Source of the DNA: Bacillus sp. 491mf | GTDB taxonomy: Bacteria > Bacillota > Bacilli > Bacillales > Bacillaceae_G | Direction of reading: 5' to 3' | Assembly: GCF_900112415.1 (NCBI RefSeq) | Contig: NZ_FOLV01000009.1 | Span: 1-64,000, forward strand | Length of the DNA: 64,000 bases | In this document: in pieces, positions 16,410 through 24,779 of the stretch | Numbering within the stretch: position 1 is the first letter of the stretch | How the letters are laid out: every line of letters begins with the position of its first letter | Position numbers and translations under genes: made by a program | The notes under the pieces: model-generated | What the model saw: only the letters and a program-made list of their open reading frames with translations | Databases searched by the model: none | What the model was told of the DNA's origin: nothing

Positions 16410-16907
16410 ATGACAACGATTTATGCGAATTATGGCCTAGAAACGGTAAAGTTAACATGGAAGGAAGTGAACGAACTTCCGCCCCGTGAACTCATTACAA
16501 GCGTTCACGGATTTTGTTTTTATAATAATGAAGTTTTGTTGGTCAATTTAAATGAACGAGGTTGGGACTTCCCGGGTGGGCATATCGAACTTGATGAAAC
16601 ACCAGAATCTTGTTTTCAACGTGAGGTTATGGAAGAAGGATATGTGGAAGGTATATGTACTTTCCTAGGTTATATTATTGTAGATCATAGTGAGAATATG
16701 TCTTGGAATGAGAAAAGTCCATATCCTAAGATTGGCTATCAACCATTCTATTGTATGGATATTACAACAGTACATGATTTTGCAGGGAAATATGAATCAA
16801 TGAATAGAATATTTATAGAGCCAAGCAAAGTGAACCATTATTATTCGAAATGGAATGCGTTATATGAAGAAATATTCCATTGTGCTCTTAATTTAAATGG
16901 GAAATAG
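16410..16907 (+). CDS. NUDIX hydrolase
   Basis: 165 residues. The Nudix box runs GGHIELDETPESCFQREVME-EGY, with the REVMEE glutamates that bind metal; one residue is missing before the last Gly compared with the strict GX5EX7REUXEEXGU pattern. It hydrolyses a nucleoside-diphosphate-linked compound; the specificity cannot be read. It follows the NIF3 gene after 18 bases and ends at a strong bidirectional terminator. Confidence 0.88.
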   Translation: MTTIYANYGLETVKLTWKEVNELPPRELITSVHGFCFYNNEVLLVNLNERGWDFPGGHIELDETPESCFQREVMEEGYVEGICTFLGYIIVDHSENMSWNEKSPYPKIGYQPFYCMDITTVHDFAGKYESMNRIFIEPSKVNHYYSKWNALYEEIFHCALNLNGK

Positions 16908-16909
16908 AT

Positions 16910-16958
16910 AAATAATAGAAAAAGCATGGTATTTATAACCATGCTTTTTCTATTATTT
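16910..16958. terminator. Bidirectional terminator, 21-bp perfect stem
   Basis: Bases 16910-16930 pair perfectly with 16938-16958 around a 7-base loop; the core is GAAAAAGCATGG. It separates the NUDIX and hydrolase genes. The hydrolase stop codon lies inside the right arm. A near copy occurs at 34718-34761. Confidence 0.9.
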
Positions 16959-17672
16959 GTGAACACTCCTATGTATAAAATCTTCGACGATAATATTAAA
17001 GAGATTAGGAGCATCCTGGTGAACGTGATGGCCAGCTTTAGGAACGACAGCTTTTTCAATAAAAGGAGAATTGTTAAAATGTGAAAATAAATTTTTTGTA
17101 TCAAACTCAGCGTTTGCTCCTGCGATTAATAGAGTGGGTATTTCTATCTTTTTTAATTGTTGAATTTGCTCAAAAGGATACCAGTCACTATGAAAAGAAA
17201 TTTCAAGGAGTGTTCTCCAATCATTTTTTATATGAAGTTCATTAAAATAATGTATCGTATCTGGTTCCTTTATTAATGATTGTAACCGTTGTGCGTTCTC
17301 TTCGTTTAATTTCTCCCATTCTGCTGGTTTTTCTAACATAATACCTGCAAGAGTACAGGAAGAAATGTTTTGTTGGTTAAGTTGTAACATTTGAACAGCA
17401 ATTAGAGCACCTGAGGAGACACCGACAATATTGAATGTTGGTAAGTGGAGATGTTCAGCTAATTCTAGTACATCTAGTGCAGCGACATTTAAATAATCAG
17501 TAAAGTCTTCAGTATATGAATTCCCTTGACCTCGTAAATCAGGAACAATAACCCGAAAATGTCTACTGAAATATTCAATTTGATTTTGAAAGCTTGTCTG
17601 TCCAGTTTCTAGACCTGGATGCAAAAAAATGATAGGGTCTCCGTTTCCGTATTTTTCAAAGTACAATTGCAT
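16953..17672 (-). CDS. Alpha/beta hydrolase
   Basis: 239 residues. FLHPGLETGQTSF gives the oxyanion-hole region, and VGVSSGALIAVQ the nucleophile elbow G-x-S-x-G. The late Asp (GANAEFDTKN region) and His (KAGHHVHQDAP) complete a triad. It is probably a cytoplasmic esterase or lactonase-like enzyme with unknown substrate. AGGTGG upstream supports the ATG at 17672. A second, decayed copy with matching flanks lies at 34755-35476. Confidence 0.88.
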   Translation of the reverse strand: MQLYFEKYGNGDPIIFLHPGLETGQTSFQNQIEYFSRHFRVIVPDLRGQGNSYTEDFTDYLNVAALDVLELAEHLHLPTFNIVGVSSGALIAVQMLQLNQQNISSCTLAGIMLEKPAEWEKLNEENAQRLQSLIKEPDTIHYFNELHIKNDWRTLLEISFHSDWYPFEQIQQLKKIEIPTLLIAGANAEFDTKNLFSHFNNSPFIEKAVVPKAGHHVHQDAPNLFNIIVEDFIHRSVHK

Positions 17673-17812
17673 ATAACCACCTCTGTTGTATAGAATATAT
17701 ATATTATAATTTATTTTCTGAATTTTAACCGGGACAAAATCTTAAAAATGAAGCCATAAGACTTCTAACCATAGGGAGATTAGCCTAATCTAGTAGAAAA
17801 GGAGATAACGGA

Positions 17813-18670
17813 TTGCAGATTCAAACATATATGTTAAATGCCTTTACTAAAGGCGGAAAAGGTGGGAATCCAGCTGGGGTTGTTTTAGACACAAAAGGTT
17901 TAATAACAAAAGCTATGCAAGCTATTGCAAATAAATTAAATTTTTCCGAAACTGTCTTTGTACTTCCTTCTGTAGACGCAGACTATGAAATTAAATATTT
18001 TACACCAAATGAAGAAGTTGCTATATGCGGACATGCCACAATTGCTACTTTCTCCTTATTAGCCCAGATTAGAGGAGTAAACTCAAAGATATACACCATA
18101 AAAACGAAAGCAGGGACACTAAGTGTACAGATGAATAGCAATAAAATGATCTCTTTACAGCAAAATCTTCCGGAATTTCTTCAAACACTTCCCTGTGAAG
18201 AAATTATAAAATCTTTAAATTTAGATAAAGAAAACCTAATACCTGATATGCCTATTCAAATTGTTTCCACAGGTTTACGTGACATCATTATACCGGTAAA
18301 AAGGCTGTCAGTCCTGTTAAAGATTACCCCTAATCTGAAAAGGATTGCTGAAATAAGTAAAACATATAATGTGACGGGTTATCATGTATTTACATTAGAA
18401 ACACTGCATAATTCCACAGCCCATTGTAGAAACTTTGCACCTTTGTTTGATATCCCAGAAGAAAGTGCTACAGGTACATCAAATGCAGCACTAGCATGTT
18501 ATTTAATAAAACATAATAAAAAATATAATACCTTCACCTTTGAACAAGGCTATGTAATGGATAAACCTTCAGAAATTGCTGTAAATGTATCTACTAACCT
18601 TGGTAATATTACAGATGTTCAAGTAGGAGGCTTTGCTTCTAATTTTCAAGAGGAATATATATTTATATAA
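17813..18670 (+). CDS. PhzF-family isomerase/epimerase
   Basis: 285 residues starting at TTG 17813 behind AAAGGAGA. The start fits the family (QIQTYMLNAFTKG), followed by GGNPAGVV, FSETVFV with the catalytic Glu, and CGHATIAT. The C-terminal half has EESATGTSNAALACYL, the substrate-binding repeat. The family has two pseudo-symmetric diaminopimelate-epimerase-like domains and performs isomerisations in secondary or amino-acid metabolism. The substrate here is unknown. It is an isolated gene with its own upstream region. Confidence 0.9.
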   Translation: MQIQTYMLNAFTKGGKGGNPAGVVLDTKGLITKAMQAIANKLNFSETVFVLPSVDADYEIKYFTPNEEVAICGHATIATFSLLAQIRGVNSKIYTIKTKAGTLSVQMNSNKMISLQQNLPEFLQTLPCEEIIKSLNLDKENLIPDMPIQIVSTGLRDIIIPVKRLSVLLKITPNLKRIAEISKTYNVTGYHVFTLETLHNSTAHCRNFAPLFDIPEESATGTSNAALACYLIKHNKKYNTFTFEQGYVMDKPSEIAVNVSTNLGNITDVQVGGFASNFQEEYIFI

Positions 18671-18753
18671 ATTAAGAAATATTAATGATTAATAATCATA
18701 CTTATGTGAAGAACGAGAGCCATATTTTAAGATTAATAATGTCGGAGGTATAT

Positions 18754-19320
18754 ATGCAATTTAAATATGAGTTAATTGGTACCGGTTGGGCAAACGGATT
18801 TATTGAACTAAATTCCCAAAAAATTTCATTTAGCCCCAGTTATATAACTGATGCATTTGGAAATTTGTTGGGTGGTTTAACTGACTTGTCAAATGGTGAA
18901 GAACGTGTTGTAACTTTTTTATGGGAGGAAGAGCCCCATGGATTAGGTTGGAGACTCGAGCTTCAAGACAACAAGAAACTATTCTTAACTATAACAGAAT
19001 ATAATAACACACTAGACTATATTAAGGGGAAGGAAGGCGTAACCATTGTAGACACCACTTGTAATTTTCTTGACTTTGTTAAAATGATTATAAAAGAAGC
19101 GGATCAAATATTACTTAGATATGGAATTGTGGGTTATCAAAATTTATGGGCCGAACACGAATTTCCATTAAGCAGTTACTTGCAATTGAAATATTTCTTA
19201 ATGGAGGCAGACAAAATCTCCTTACAGACTAAAGAGAAAGATAAGGGACAGGGTAAGGATTGTGAAAAGAGTGATTTAAAACAAGAACTTCAATTCCTTA
19301 TTCAGAATTTTAATTTTTAA
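18754..19320 (+). CDS. Hypothetical cytoplasmic protein
   Basis: 188 residues from ATG 18754, behind GGAGG at 18744-18748; a longer frame from 18685 has no ribosome site. No signal peptide or membrane segment is present. The N-terminal part is beta-rich (WANGFIELNSQKISFSPSYI), and the C-terminal part is helical and charged. I do not recognise the family; immunity or sensing proteins of this size and layout exist, but there is no evidence for that here. Confidence 0.7.
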   Translation: MQFKYELIGTGWANGFIELNSQKISFSPSYITDAFGNLLGGLTDLSNGEERVVTFLWEEEPHGLGWRLELQDNKKLFLTITEYNNTLDYIKGKEGVTIVDTTCNFLDFVKMIIKEADQILLRYGIVGYQNLWAEHEFPLSSYLQLKYFLMEADKISLQTKEKDKGQGKDCEKSDLKQELQFLIQNFNF

Positions 19321-19348
19321 CTTTCACTATTAAAAAGGGTGTAAATGA

Positions 19349-19642
19349 ATGATGAATGTATGGATAGAGGTTTTAAAATATGGAACATACATAATAACTA
19401 TCATAAGTGCTGTGATAGCGATTCGAAAAAGAAATGATATAGACTGGTTTTATTTTGGATTTCTCTTCGCTATATCAGGAGCAAGTATAGCAATTACACA
19501 AAATAATTGGTGTTTTGGTATGTTATTTTGTGATATCGTCGCTTTTATATCAATGTTCCTCACAATAAAACAGGCAATGAAACAGCTAACGAATGAAAAG
19601 TATAAAAAGAGATGGGAAACCCATCTCTTTTTATATTTTTAA
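19349..19642 (+). CDS. Small membrane protein ending inside its terminator
   Basis: 97 residues with three hydrophobic helices (YIITIISAVIAI, FYFGFLFAISGASIAI, MLFCDIVAFISMFLTI) and a basic C-terminus. Function is unknown. AAAGGG precedes the ATG-ATG start. The last 13 or so codons (KKRWETHLFLYF) are encoded by the terminator hairpin at 19604-19632, so an ancestral stop was probably lost by readthrough into it. Confidence 0.6.
   Translation: MMNVWIEVLKYGTYIITIISAVIAIRKRNDIDWFYFGFLFAISGASIAITQNNWCFGMLFCDIVAFISMFLTIKQAMKQLTNEKYKKRWETHLFLYF
19604..19632. terminator. Bidirectional terminator, 13-bp stem with AAA loop
   Basis: AAAAAGAGATGGG (19604-19616) pairs perfectly with CCCATCTCTTTTT (19620-19632), with A-run and T-run flanks. 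It serves the small membrane gene and the convergent nickel transporter, and overlaps the former's coding end. Confidence 0.9.
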
Positions 19643-19649
19643 AGAATTG

Positions 19650-20366
19650 CTATTGGATCCAAAGTTTAAACAACCCTTCTGTTACCCCAAGGTTGTACAT
19701 GTAATATACTCCAAATAATATGCTAATGCTCCCAGTTATTTGGGTGAGTGTTTTATTCAGGCTTATTTTTTGAGAACTAAAAACAAATGGAATACCAATA
19801 ATTGTTGTAAAGAAAAGCATCCCGATAACCGTTCCCACACCAAATATAAGAATATAAATAGCGGCTTCCCAAACACTCTTTACCGTACTCATAGTTAATA
19901 TAACCATTGCTCCGCTTCCAGCGAGTCCGTGCACTAAGCCGATGAACATGGATTTTAAATATGAAACATTTTTATGTTGGTGCTTATGCTCATGTTTACC
20001 GCTATGTATATGAGAGTGGATATGCTTATGTTCTTCTCCGTCATGTTCGTGCTGATGAACATGAAGATTTTTTAAAGAGAAGACGGTGGTCACACCAAGA
20101 TAAACGAGCATTATACCTACTAAAAATTCTAATGACATAGCCCACTTTTCTGGTATTTCACCTTTCATAAAAATAAGAATAATTCCAACGATAAATAATG
20201 TAGCAGTATGACCTATTCCCCAGAATACTCCCGCTAAAGTGGAGCGAAATAATTTTTTGCTTTGACTAGCAATAGTAGAAACAGCGATTACATGATCCGG
20301 CTCAATTGCATGCTTGATTCCAAGTACAAATCCTAAAGCCAAAATGGATAGAAAACTCATCTCCAT
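19650..20366 (-). CDS. NicO/UreH-type nickel or cobalt transporter
   Basis: 238 residues. LGFVLGIKHAIEPDHVIAVSTI is the first-helix signature of NiCoT/UreH-type transporters, with His and Asp as metal ligands. About six helices follow, and the loop at roughly 103-132 is extremely His-rich (HVHQHEHDGEEHKHIHSHIH), which probably concentrates Ni2+ or Co2+. AAAGGAGG lies before the ATG. It sits just upstream, divergent to the tat-hydrogenase genes, so supply of nickel for hydrogenase maturation is the likely role. No urease gene is present here. Confidence 0.88.
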   Translation of the reverse strand: MEMSFLSILALGFVLGIKHAIEPDHVIAVSTIASQSKKLFRSTLAGVFWGIGHTATLFIVGIILIFMKGEIPEKWAMSLEFLVGIMLVYLGVTTVFSLKNLHVHQHEHDGEEHKHIHSHIHSGKHEHKHQHKNVSYLKSMFIGLVHGLAGSGAMVILTMSTVKSVWEAAIYILIFGVGTVIGMLFFTTIIGIPFVFSSQKISLNKTLTQITGSISILFGVYYMYNLGVTEGLFKLWIQ

Positions 20367-20580
20367 TCATATACCTCCTTTAATAATATTAATTGTGGGA
20401 TTAAAAGTTTCAAAGCACGTTATAAATGTTAGTAAATAGGAAGCAACATTCAACCAAATACAATGCAGGAATGTCATTTCAAAGGTAAATTATAACAGAT
20501 GGAAATAGATTACTATTATAAAAGTGAATAAATTCAAAAATTCTTCTTAAATTATATAAATATAAATTGAAAAATCAATA

Positions 20581-20640
20581 TAAAACCCTCTTTCTTTTTA
20601 GGAAGGTGAGAGCACCTTTTTACACGAACGACAAAACAGA
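20581..20640 (+). repeat. Dispersed intergenic repeat, copy 2 (short, diverged)
   Basis: Contains ACCCTCTTTCTTTTTAGG and GGTGAGAGCA, as in copies 1 and 3, then diverges. The surrounding gap 20367-20757 is A/T-rich and otherwise holds only a TATAAT at 20711-20716, a possible -10 for tatA; no convincing -35 is visible. Confidence 0.5.
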
Positions 20641-20757
20641 CACATTTCGTTCATATTCGAACTTCTTGTGAACTTTCCACTATTTAGGATGTTATTTACC
20701 AAAATAATACTATAATTAATTTGGAAATAAACATCAGAAGTGAAAGGATGAATATGC

Positions 20758-20964
20758 ATGTTTTCTAATATGGGTGTTCCTGGTTTAATTTTAATTTTAA
20801 TTCTTGCACTTATTTTATTTGGCCCTAAGAAGCTCCCTGAAATTGGTCGTGCGCTTGGTCAAACGTTGAAAGAATTTAAGAAATCTACAGCCGAATTCAG
20901 GGATGATGTAGTAAGTGAAGTAAAGATCGAGAAGAAGGAAGAGCAAAAAGTTGAAACAAAGTAA
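20758..20964 (+). CDS. tatA: Twin-arginine translocase TatA
   Basis: 68 residues: one N-terminal hydrophobic helix ([15 protein letters not shown]), the [14 protein letters not shown] hinge, an amphipathic helix and a charged tail. This is a standard Gram-positive TatA/E. AAAGGATG upstream fixes ATG 20758. With TatC it forms the two-component translocase. In this locus the obvious client is the hydrogenase small subunit 1 kb downstream, whose RRDFLK signal is the only Tat signal seen here. Confidence 0.96.
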   Translation: MFSNMGVPGLILILILALILFGPKKLPEIGRALGQTLKEFKKSTAEFRDDVVSEVKIEKKEEQKVETK

Positions 20965-21008
20965 GGTGTAGTAGAAAGAATTTGGAATGTCTGCGGTTTT
21001 ACTTTTTG

Positions 21009-21022
21009 TGAAAGCGTTTTCG
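21009..21022 (+). promoter_or_regulatory. Probable CcpA site (cre) between tatA and tatC
   Basis: TGAAAGCGTTTTCG matches the cre consensus (TGNAARCGNWWWCA) except for the last base. A related block, TGTGAAGCGG, follows 15 bases later. Its position after tatA would let bound CcpA act as a roadblock on transcription into tatC and the hydrogenase genes. Inference from sequence only. Confidence 0.5.
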
Positions 21023-21071
21023 TTTTTGTGAAGCGGTAGCTGTAACCATTGTGAATGGGTAGGGGAAGAGG

Positions 21072-21836
21072 ATGATAGATAAAGAATTGCAGATTGTGGA
21101 CCATTTAGAGGAATTGCGCAAACGGATTATTATATCAGCTGTTGCATTTGTCGTTTTTTTTATTGTTGGGTTTATGTTTGCCACTGATATTTATAAATGG
21201 TTTGCAAAGGGGATAGATATGAAACTATCGGTACTCGGACCAAGTGATATATTATGGGTGTATTTTATGCTTGCGACGGTGGTTGCAATTGCAGGAACAA
21301 TCCCTGTCATTGCAATGCAGATATGGTTGTTTGTACGTCCTGCGCTGCGGCTGAAGGAGAGAAAGGCTACGCTTACGTATGTACCAGCACTCTTTTTCTT
21401 ATTTATCATCGGACTTGGGTTTGGTTATTTTGTTATATTTCCTATGATTCTTTCGTTTTTGCTTCATCTGGGTCAGGATATGTTTGTGGCTCAATTTACA
21501 GCGGAGAAATATTTTCAATTTCTGATGAATGTGACGTTGCCGTTTGGGGTTTTATTCGAGCTTCCAGTCGTAGTTATGTTTTTAACTTCGCTCGGTATTT
21601 TAAACCCTTATGTATTATCAACCATTCGGAAGTATGCCTATTTTGTTCTGGCTGTAATTGCTGTTTTCATTACGCCGCCAGATTTCGTGTCAGATTTTAT
21701 CGTAACAATCCCGTTATTCGTGTTGTATGAAATCAGTATTTCTCTTTCTAAGTTTGTTTTTCGAAAGCAATTGAAACGCAGACAGGAAGAAGAGAAAGAA
21801 TGGACTGTTTATGAGCAAGGGGACGCTATCAAATAG
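21072..21836 (+). CDS. tatC: Twin-arginine translocase TatC
   Basis: 254 residues with six membrane helices. The N-terminus has VDHLEELRKRII, the conserved TatC motif that contacts the twin-arginine signal, and the first periplasmic loop and the KYFQFLMNVTLPFGVLFELPVV region are conserved. AGGGGAAGAGG precedes ATG 21072. It forms the signal-receptor of the translocase. A 135-bp gap with a possible TTACAT/TATTAT promoter separates it from the hydrogenase small subunit. Confidence 0.96.
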   Translation: MIDKELQIVDHLEELRKRIIISAVAFVVFFIVGFMFATDIYKWFAKGIDMKLSVLGPSDILWVYFMLATVVAIAGTIPVIAMQIWLFVRPALRLKERKATLTYVPALFFLFIIGLGFGYFVIFPMILSFLLHLGQDMFVAQFTAEKYFQFLMNVTLPFGVLFELPVVVMFLTSLGILNPYVLSTIRKYAYFVLAVIAVFITPPDFVSDFIVTIPLFVLYEISISLSKFVFRKQLKRRQEEEKEWTVYEQGDAIK

Positions 21837-21971
21837 TTATGAAAAGTGATGAAAGAGTTTTTGGTAAACAACTCTTCCATATCAGGATGAAAATGTAGTT
21901 CATATATTACATTTATCTTGAATTTCAAAGTATTATCTACTTGTTCCGTGGAAAATGGAGGGGGTTAGTAA

Positions 21972-23045
21972 ATGGAAAAGCAGAAAACAATCTATGAAAC
22001 TGCGATGAATAATGGGGTTACCCGAAGAGATTTTTTAAAAATGTGCACCGCACTGGCTGCGGCGATTGGTCTCGATTTCTCAAAAACTGATAAAGTTGTA
22101 AAGGCGATGGAGACGAGTACAAGAGTTCCTGTAGTATGGCTGCAATTCCAAGATTGTACAGGCTGTTCAGAGTCGTTTATCCGTTCTTCTCAACCTAAGG
22201 TTGAAAGCGTTTTATTTGATATGATTTCACTCGAATACACAGAAGTTCTTTCGGCAGCATCTGGATTTCAAATTGAAGCAGCGATGGAACAGGTGCTGAA
22301 AAAATATAAAGGAAAGTATGTTCTTGCTGTTGAAGGAAGCATTCCCCAAGAGGGCTTTTTAAACATAGGGGGAAAATCAGGGAAAGATACTTTTATTGAA
22401 ATGGCTACGAACGCACAAGCAGTCATTGCCTATGGATCTTGCTCTGCATGGGGTGGCATTCCTGCTGCTTATCCGAATCCAACTGGTGCAAAACCAATTA
22501 CGAGCTTTCAAACGAGCACACCTACTATTCTCGTTCCTGGTTGCCCGCCGATTGCAGAAGTAATGACTGGTGTGATAGCTCACATTATAACATTCGGAAA
22601 ATTGCCGGAATTAGATCATCTCGGACGTCCAAAGGCATTTTATCGCCATCGTATCCATGATAAATGTAATCGCCGTGCCTATTTTGATGCAGGCTTGTTT
22701 GTAGAGTCCTTCGATGATGAAGGAGCAAAGCAAGGGTATTGCTTATATAAGGTTGGTTGCAAAGGGCCAACAACTTATAATTCCTGTGCTGAAATGCGCT
22801 GGAATGGCGGGGTTAGCTATCCGATTCAATCGGGAAATCCGTGTATTGGCTGTTCGGAAAAGGGATTCTGGGATAATGGTCCTTTCTACACAAGAAGAGC
22901 GAAAATTCCTGGCTCACAAACAACGATTAATCCGGATACGATTGGATTAGCGGCCGTTGGTGTTACGACAGCAGGTATTGCTGTTCATGCAGCAGGAACT
23001 GTAATTAAGAAAAAAATCGATGATAAACGAGGGGAAGACGAATGA
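21972..23045 (+). CDS. hyaA: [NiFe] hydrogenase small subunit (Tat-exported)
   Basis: 357 residues. A twin-arginine signal RRDFLKMCTALAAAIGL (about 18-34) directs export. CTGCSESF, GSCSAWGGIP and PGCPP supply proximal [4Fe-4S] ligands; RHRIHDKC and the later Cys supply distal and medial clusters; a C-terminal helix (TIGLAAVGVTTAGIAV) anchors it to the membrane. The two extra cysteines of the oxygen-tolerant six-Cys type are absent: CTGC and WGG instead of CTCC and WGC. It overlaps hyaB by ATGA. It passes electrons to the cytochrome b encoded downstream. Confidence 0.95.
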   Translation: MEKQKTIYETAMNNGVTRRDFLKMCTALAAAIGLDFSKTDKVVKAMETSTRVPVVWLQFQDCTGCSESFIRSSQPKVESVLFDMISLEYTEVLSAASGFQIEAAMEQVLKKYKGKYVLAVEGSIPQEGFLNIGGKSGKDTFIEMATNAQAVIAYGSCSAWGGIPAAYPNPTGAKPITSFQTSTPTILVPGCPPIAEVMTGVIAHIITFGKLPELDHLGRPKAFYRHRIHDKCNRRAYFDAGLFVESFDDEGAKQGYCLYKVGCKGPTTYNSCAEMRWNGGVSYPIQSGNPCIGCSEKGFWDNGPFYTRRAKIPGSQTTINPDTIGLAAVGVTTAGIAVHAAGTVIKKKIDDKRGEDE

Positions 23046-24766
23046 GCGAGCGTATAGTAGTAGATCCAGTTACGAGAATTGAAGGTCATCTTCGCGTTGA
23101 GGTAGATATCGATGATAGGGGAATGATTAAGGATGCATTTAGTTCAGGGACAGCGGTTCGAGGACTGGAGTTAATCGTTCGAGACCGTGATCCTCGTGAC
23201 GTATGGGCGTACATTCAACGTATTTGCGGTGTTTGTACATCGACTCATGCTCTTGCGTCACTTCGGGCTGTTGAGGATGCATTAGAAATTAAAATTCCGA
23301 GAAATGCTCATTTGATACGGGACATTATGAATATGGTAATCTTCTTTCATGACCATGTCGTTCACTTCTATCATTTGCATGCGTTAGACTGGGTCGATGT
23401 AGTAAGTGCGTTACATGCAAATCCTTCTGAAACATCACGAATTGCACAATCGATTTCAAGTTGGCCAAAATCTTCCCCCGGCTATTTTGCAGATGTGCAA
23501 AACAAAGTAAAGAAACTTGTAGATAGCGGACAGCTTGGCATATTTGCGAATGGATATTGGGGACATAATGCATATAAACTTCCGCCAGAAGTGAACTTAT
23601 TAGCAGTTGCTCACTATCTAGAAGCATTGGACTGGCAAAAAGAAGTTGTAAAAGTACAAACTATTTTTGGAGGCAAAAATCCGCATCCTCACTATGTAGT
23701 AGGCGGTATGGCAACTCCACTTGATATTAATAGTGACAATGGTATTCATGCAGAGCGATTAATGCATGTATCTCAAATCATTGACCAAGCTCGTGAATTC
23801 ATAAGTCAAGTATATGTGCCTGACGTAATTGCTATCGGTTCTTACTATAAAGATTGGACATATGGCGGCGGGTTAGATAACTATTTATGCTATGGTGATT
23901 TCTCTACGCGCAGCATATATGATACGAAATCATATCGATTCCCAAGAGGAATTATTTTAAATGGAAACATGAATGAAGTACATGATATAGATCTCAAAGA
24001 TCCTGAACAGGTGAAAGAGTTTATTGATCATTCTTGGTATACATATGATGGCAAGGAAGGCGGTGGGATTGGAAAGCATCCGTTTGAAGGAGAAACGTCT
24101 CTTCATTATACAGGACCGAAAGCACCGTATAAGAATCTGGATACGAATAAGCAATATAGTTGGCTGAAAACACCGCGCTGGAAGAATCAGCCGATGGAAA
24201 CAGGTCCGCTTGCTCGGATGATGGTTGGTTATGCAGCAGGAGATAAAGAGATTATAAGCTTGATGGACGATACGCTGAAAAAGCTAGGTCTTCCAATTAC
24301 TGCAATGAAATCAGCACTTGGTCGTACAGTGGCACGCGCGCTCGAAACGATTCTTCTATCGAATTGGATTCGACATGATATGGATGAATTACTTCATAAT
24401 GTGAAGAATGGAAACCAAGTCACATTTGACCGTACAAAATGGGAGCCAAGTACTTGGCCGAAGAAAACAAAAGGAGTTGGCTGGGTTGAGGCGCCGCGCG
24501 GAGCACTAGGGCACTGGATTGATATTGAAAATGGAAAAACGAAAAATTATCAAGCTGTTGTTCCATCTACTTGGAATGCATCGCCTCGTGATCATAACAA
24601 TAATCTCGGAGCTTATGAAGCGGCATTGAAAGGAACACCGATGCTGAATAAGGAACAGCCATTAGAAATTTTAAGGATTATTCATTCCTTTGATCCTTGT
24701 CTTGCTTGTGCAGTGCATTTAACAGATTTAGAGTCTAATAAAACAACTGAAATTCGATTAGGTTAG
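23042..24766 (+). CDS. hyaB: [NiFe] hydrogenase large subunit
   Basis: 574 residues. RICGVCTSTHA near residue 60 and DPCLACAVH near the C-terminus are the L1 and L2 motifs that bind the Ni-Fe centre. The 15 residues after the final His (starting LTDLES) are the expected extension removed by the maturation protease encoded two genes later. It splits H2 outside the membrane. It folds with the small subunit and is carried across by the latter's Tat signal. Start by ATGA overlap with the small subunit. Confidence 0.96.
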   Translation: MSERIVVDPVTRIEGHLRVEVDIDDRGMIKDAFSSGTAVRGLELIVRDRDPRDVWAYIQRICGVCTSTHALASLRAVEDALEIKIPRNAHLIRDIMNMVIFFHDHVVHFYHLHALDWVDVVSALHANPSETSRIAQSISSWPKSSPGYFADVQNKVKKLVDSGQLGIFANGYWGHNAYKLPPEVNLLAVAHYLEALDWQKEVVKVQTIFGGKNPHPHYVVGGMATPLDINSDNGIHAERLMHVSQIIDQAREFISQVYVPDVIAIGSYYKDWTYGGGLDNYLCYGDFSTRSIYDTKSYRFPRGIILNGNMNEVHDIDLKDPEQVKEFIDHSWYTYDGKEGGGIGKHPFEGETSLHYTGPKAPYKNLDTNKQYSWLKTPRWKNQPMETGPLARMMVGYAAGDKEIISLMDDTLKKLGLPITAMKSALGRTVARALETILLSNWIRHDMDELLHNVKNGNQVTFDRTKWEPSTWPKKTKGVGWVEAPRGALGHWIDIENGKTKNYQAVVPSTWNASPRDHNNNLGAYEAALKGTPMLNKEQPLEILRIIHSFDPCLACAVHLTDLESNKTTEIRLG

Positions 24767-24779
24767 GAGGAGACACATT

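Noticed and set aside
20666-20682. FNR/CRP-like half site TTGTGA before tatA
   Set aside because: The second half of the palindrome does not match and spacing to the -10 is off, so I do not call a site.
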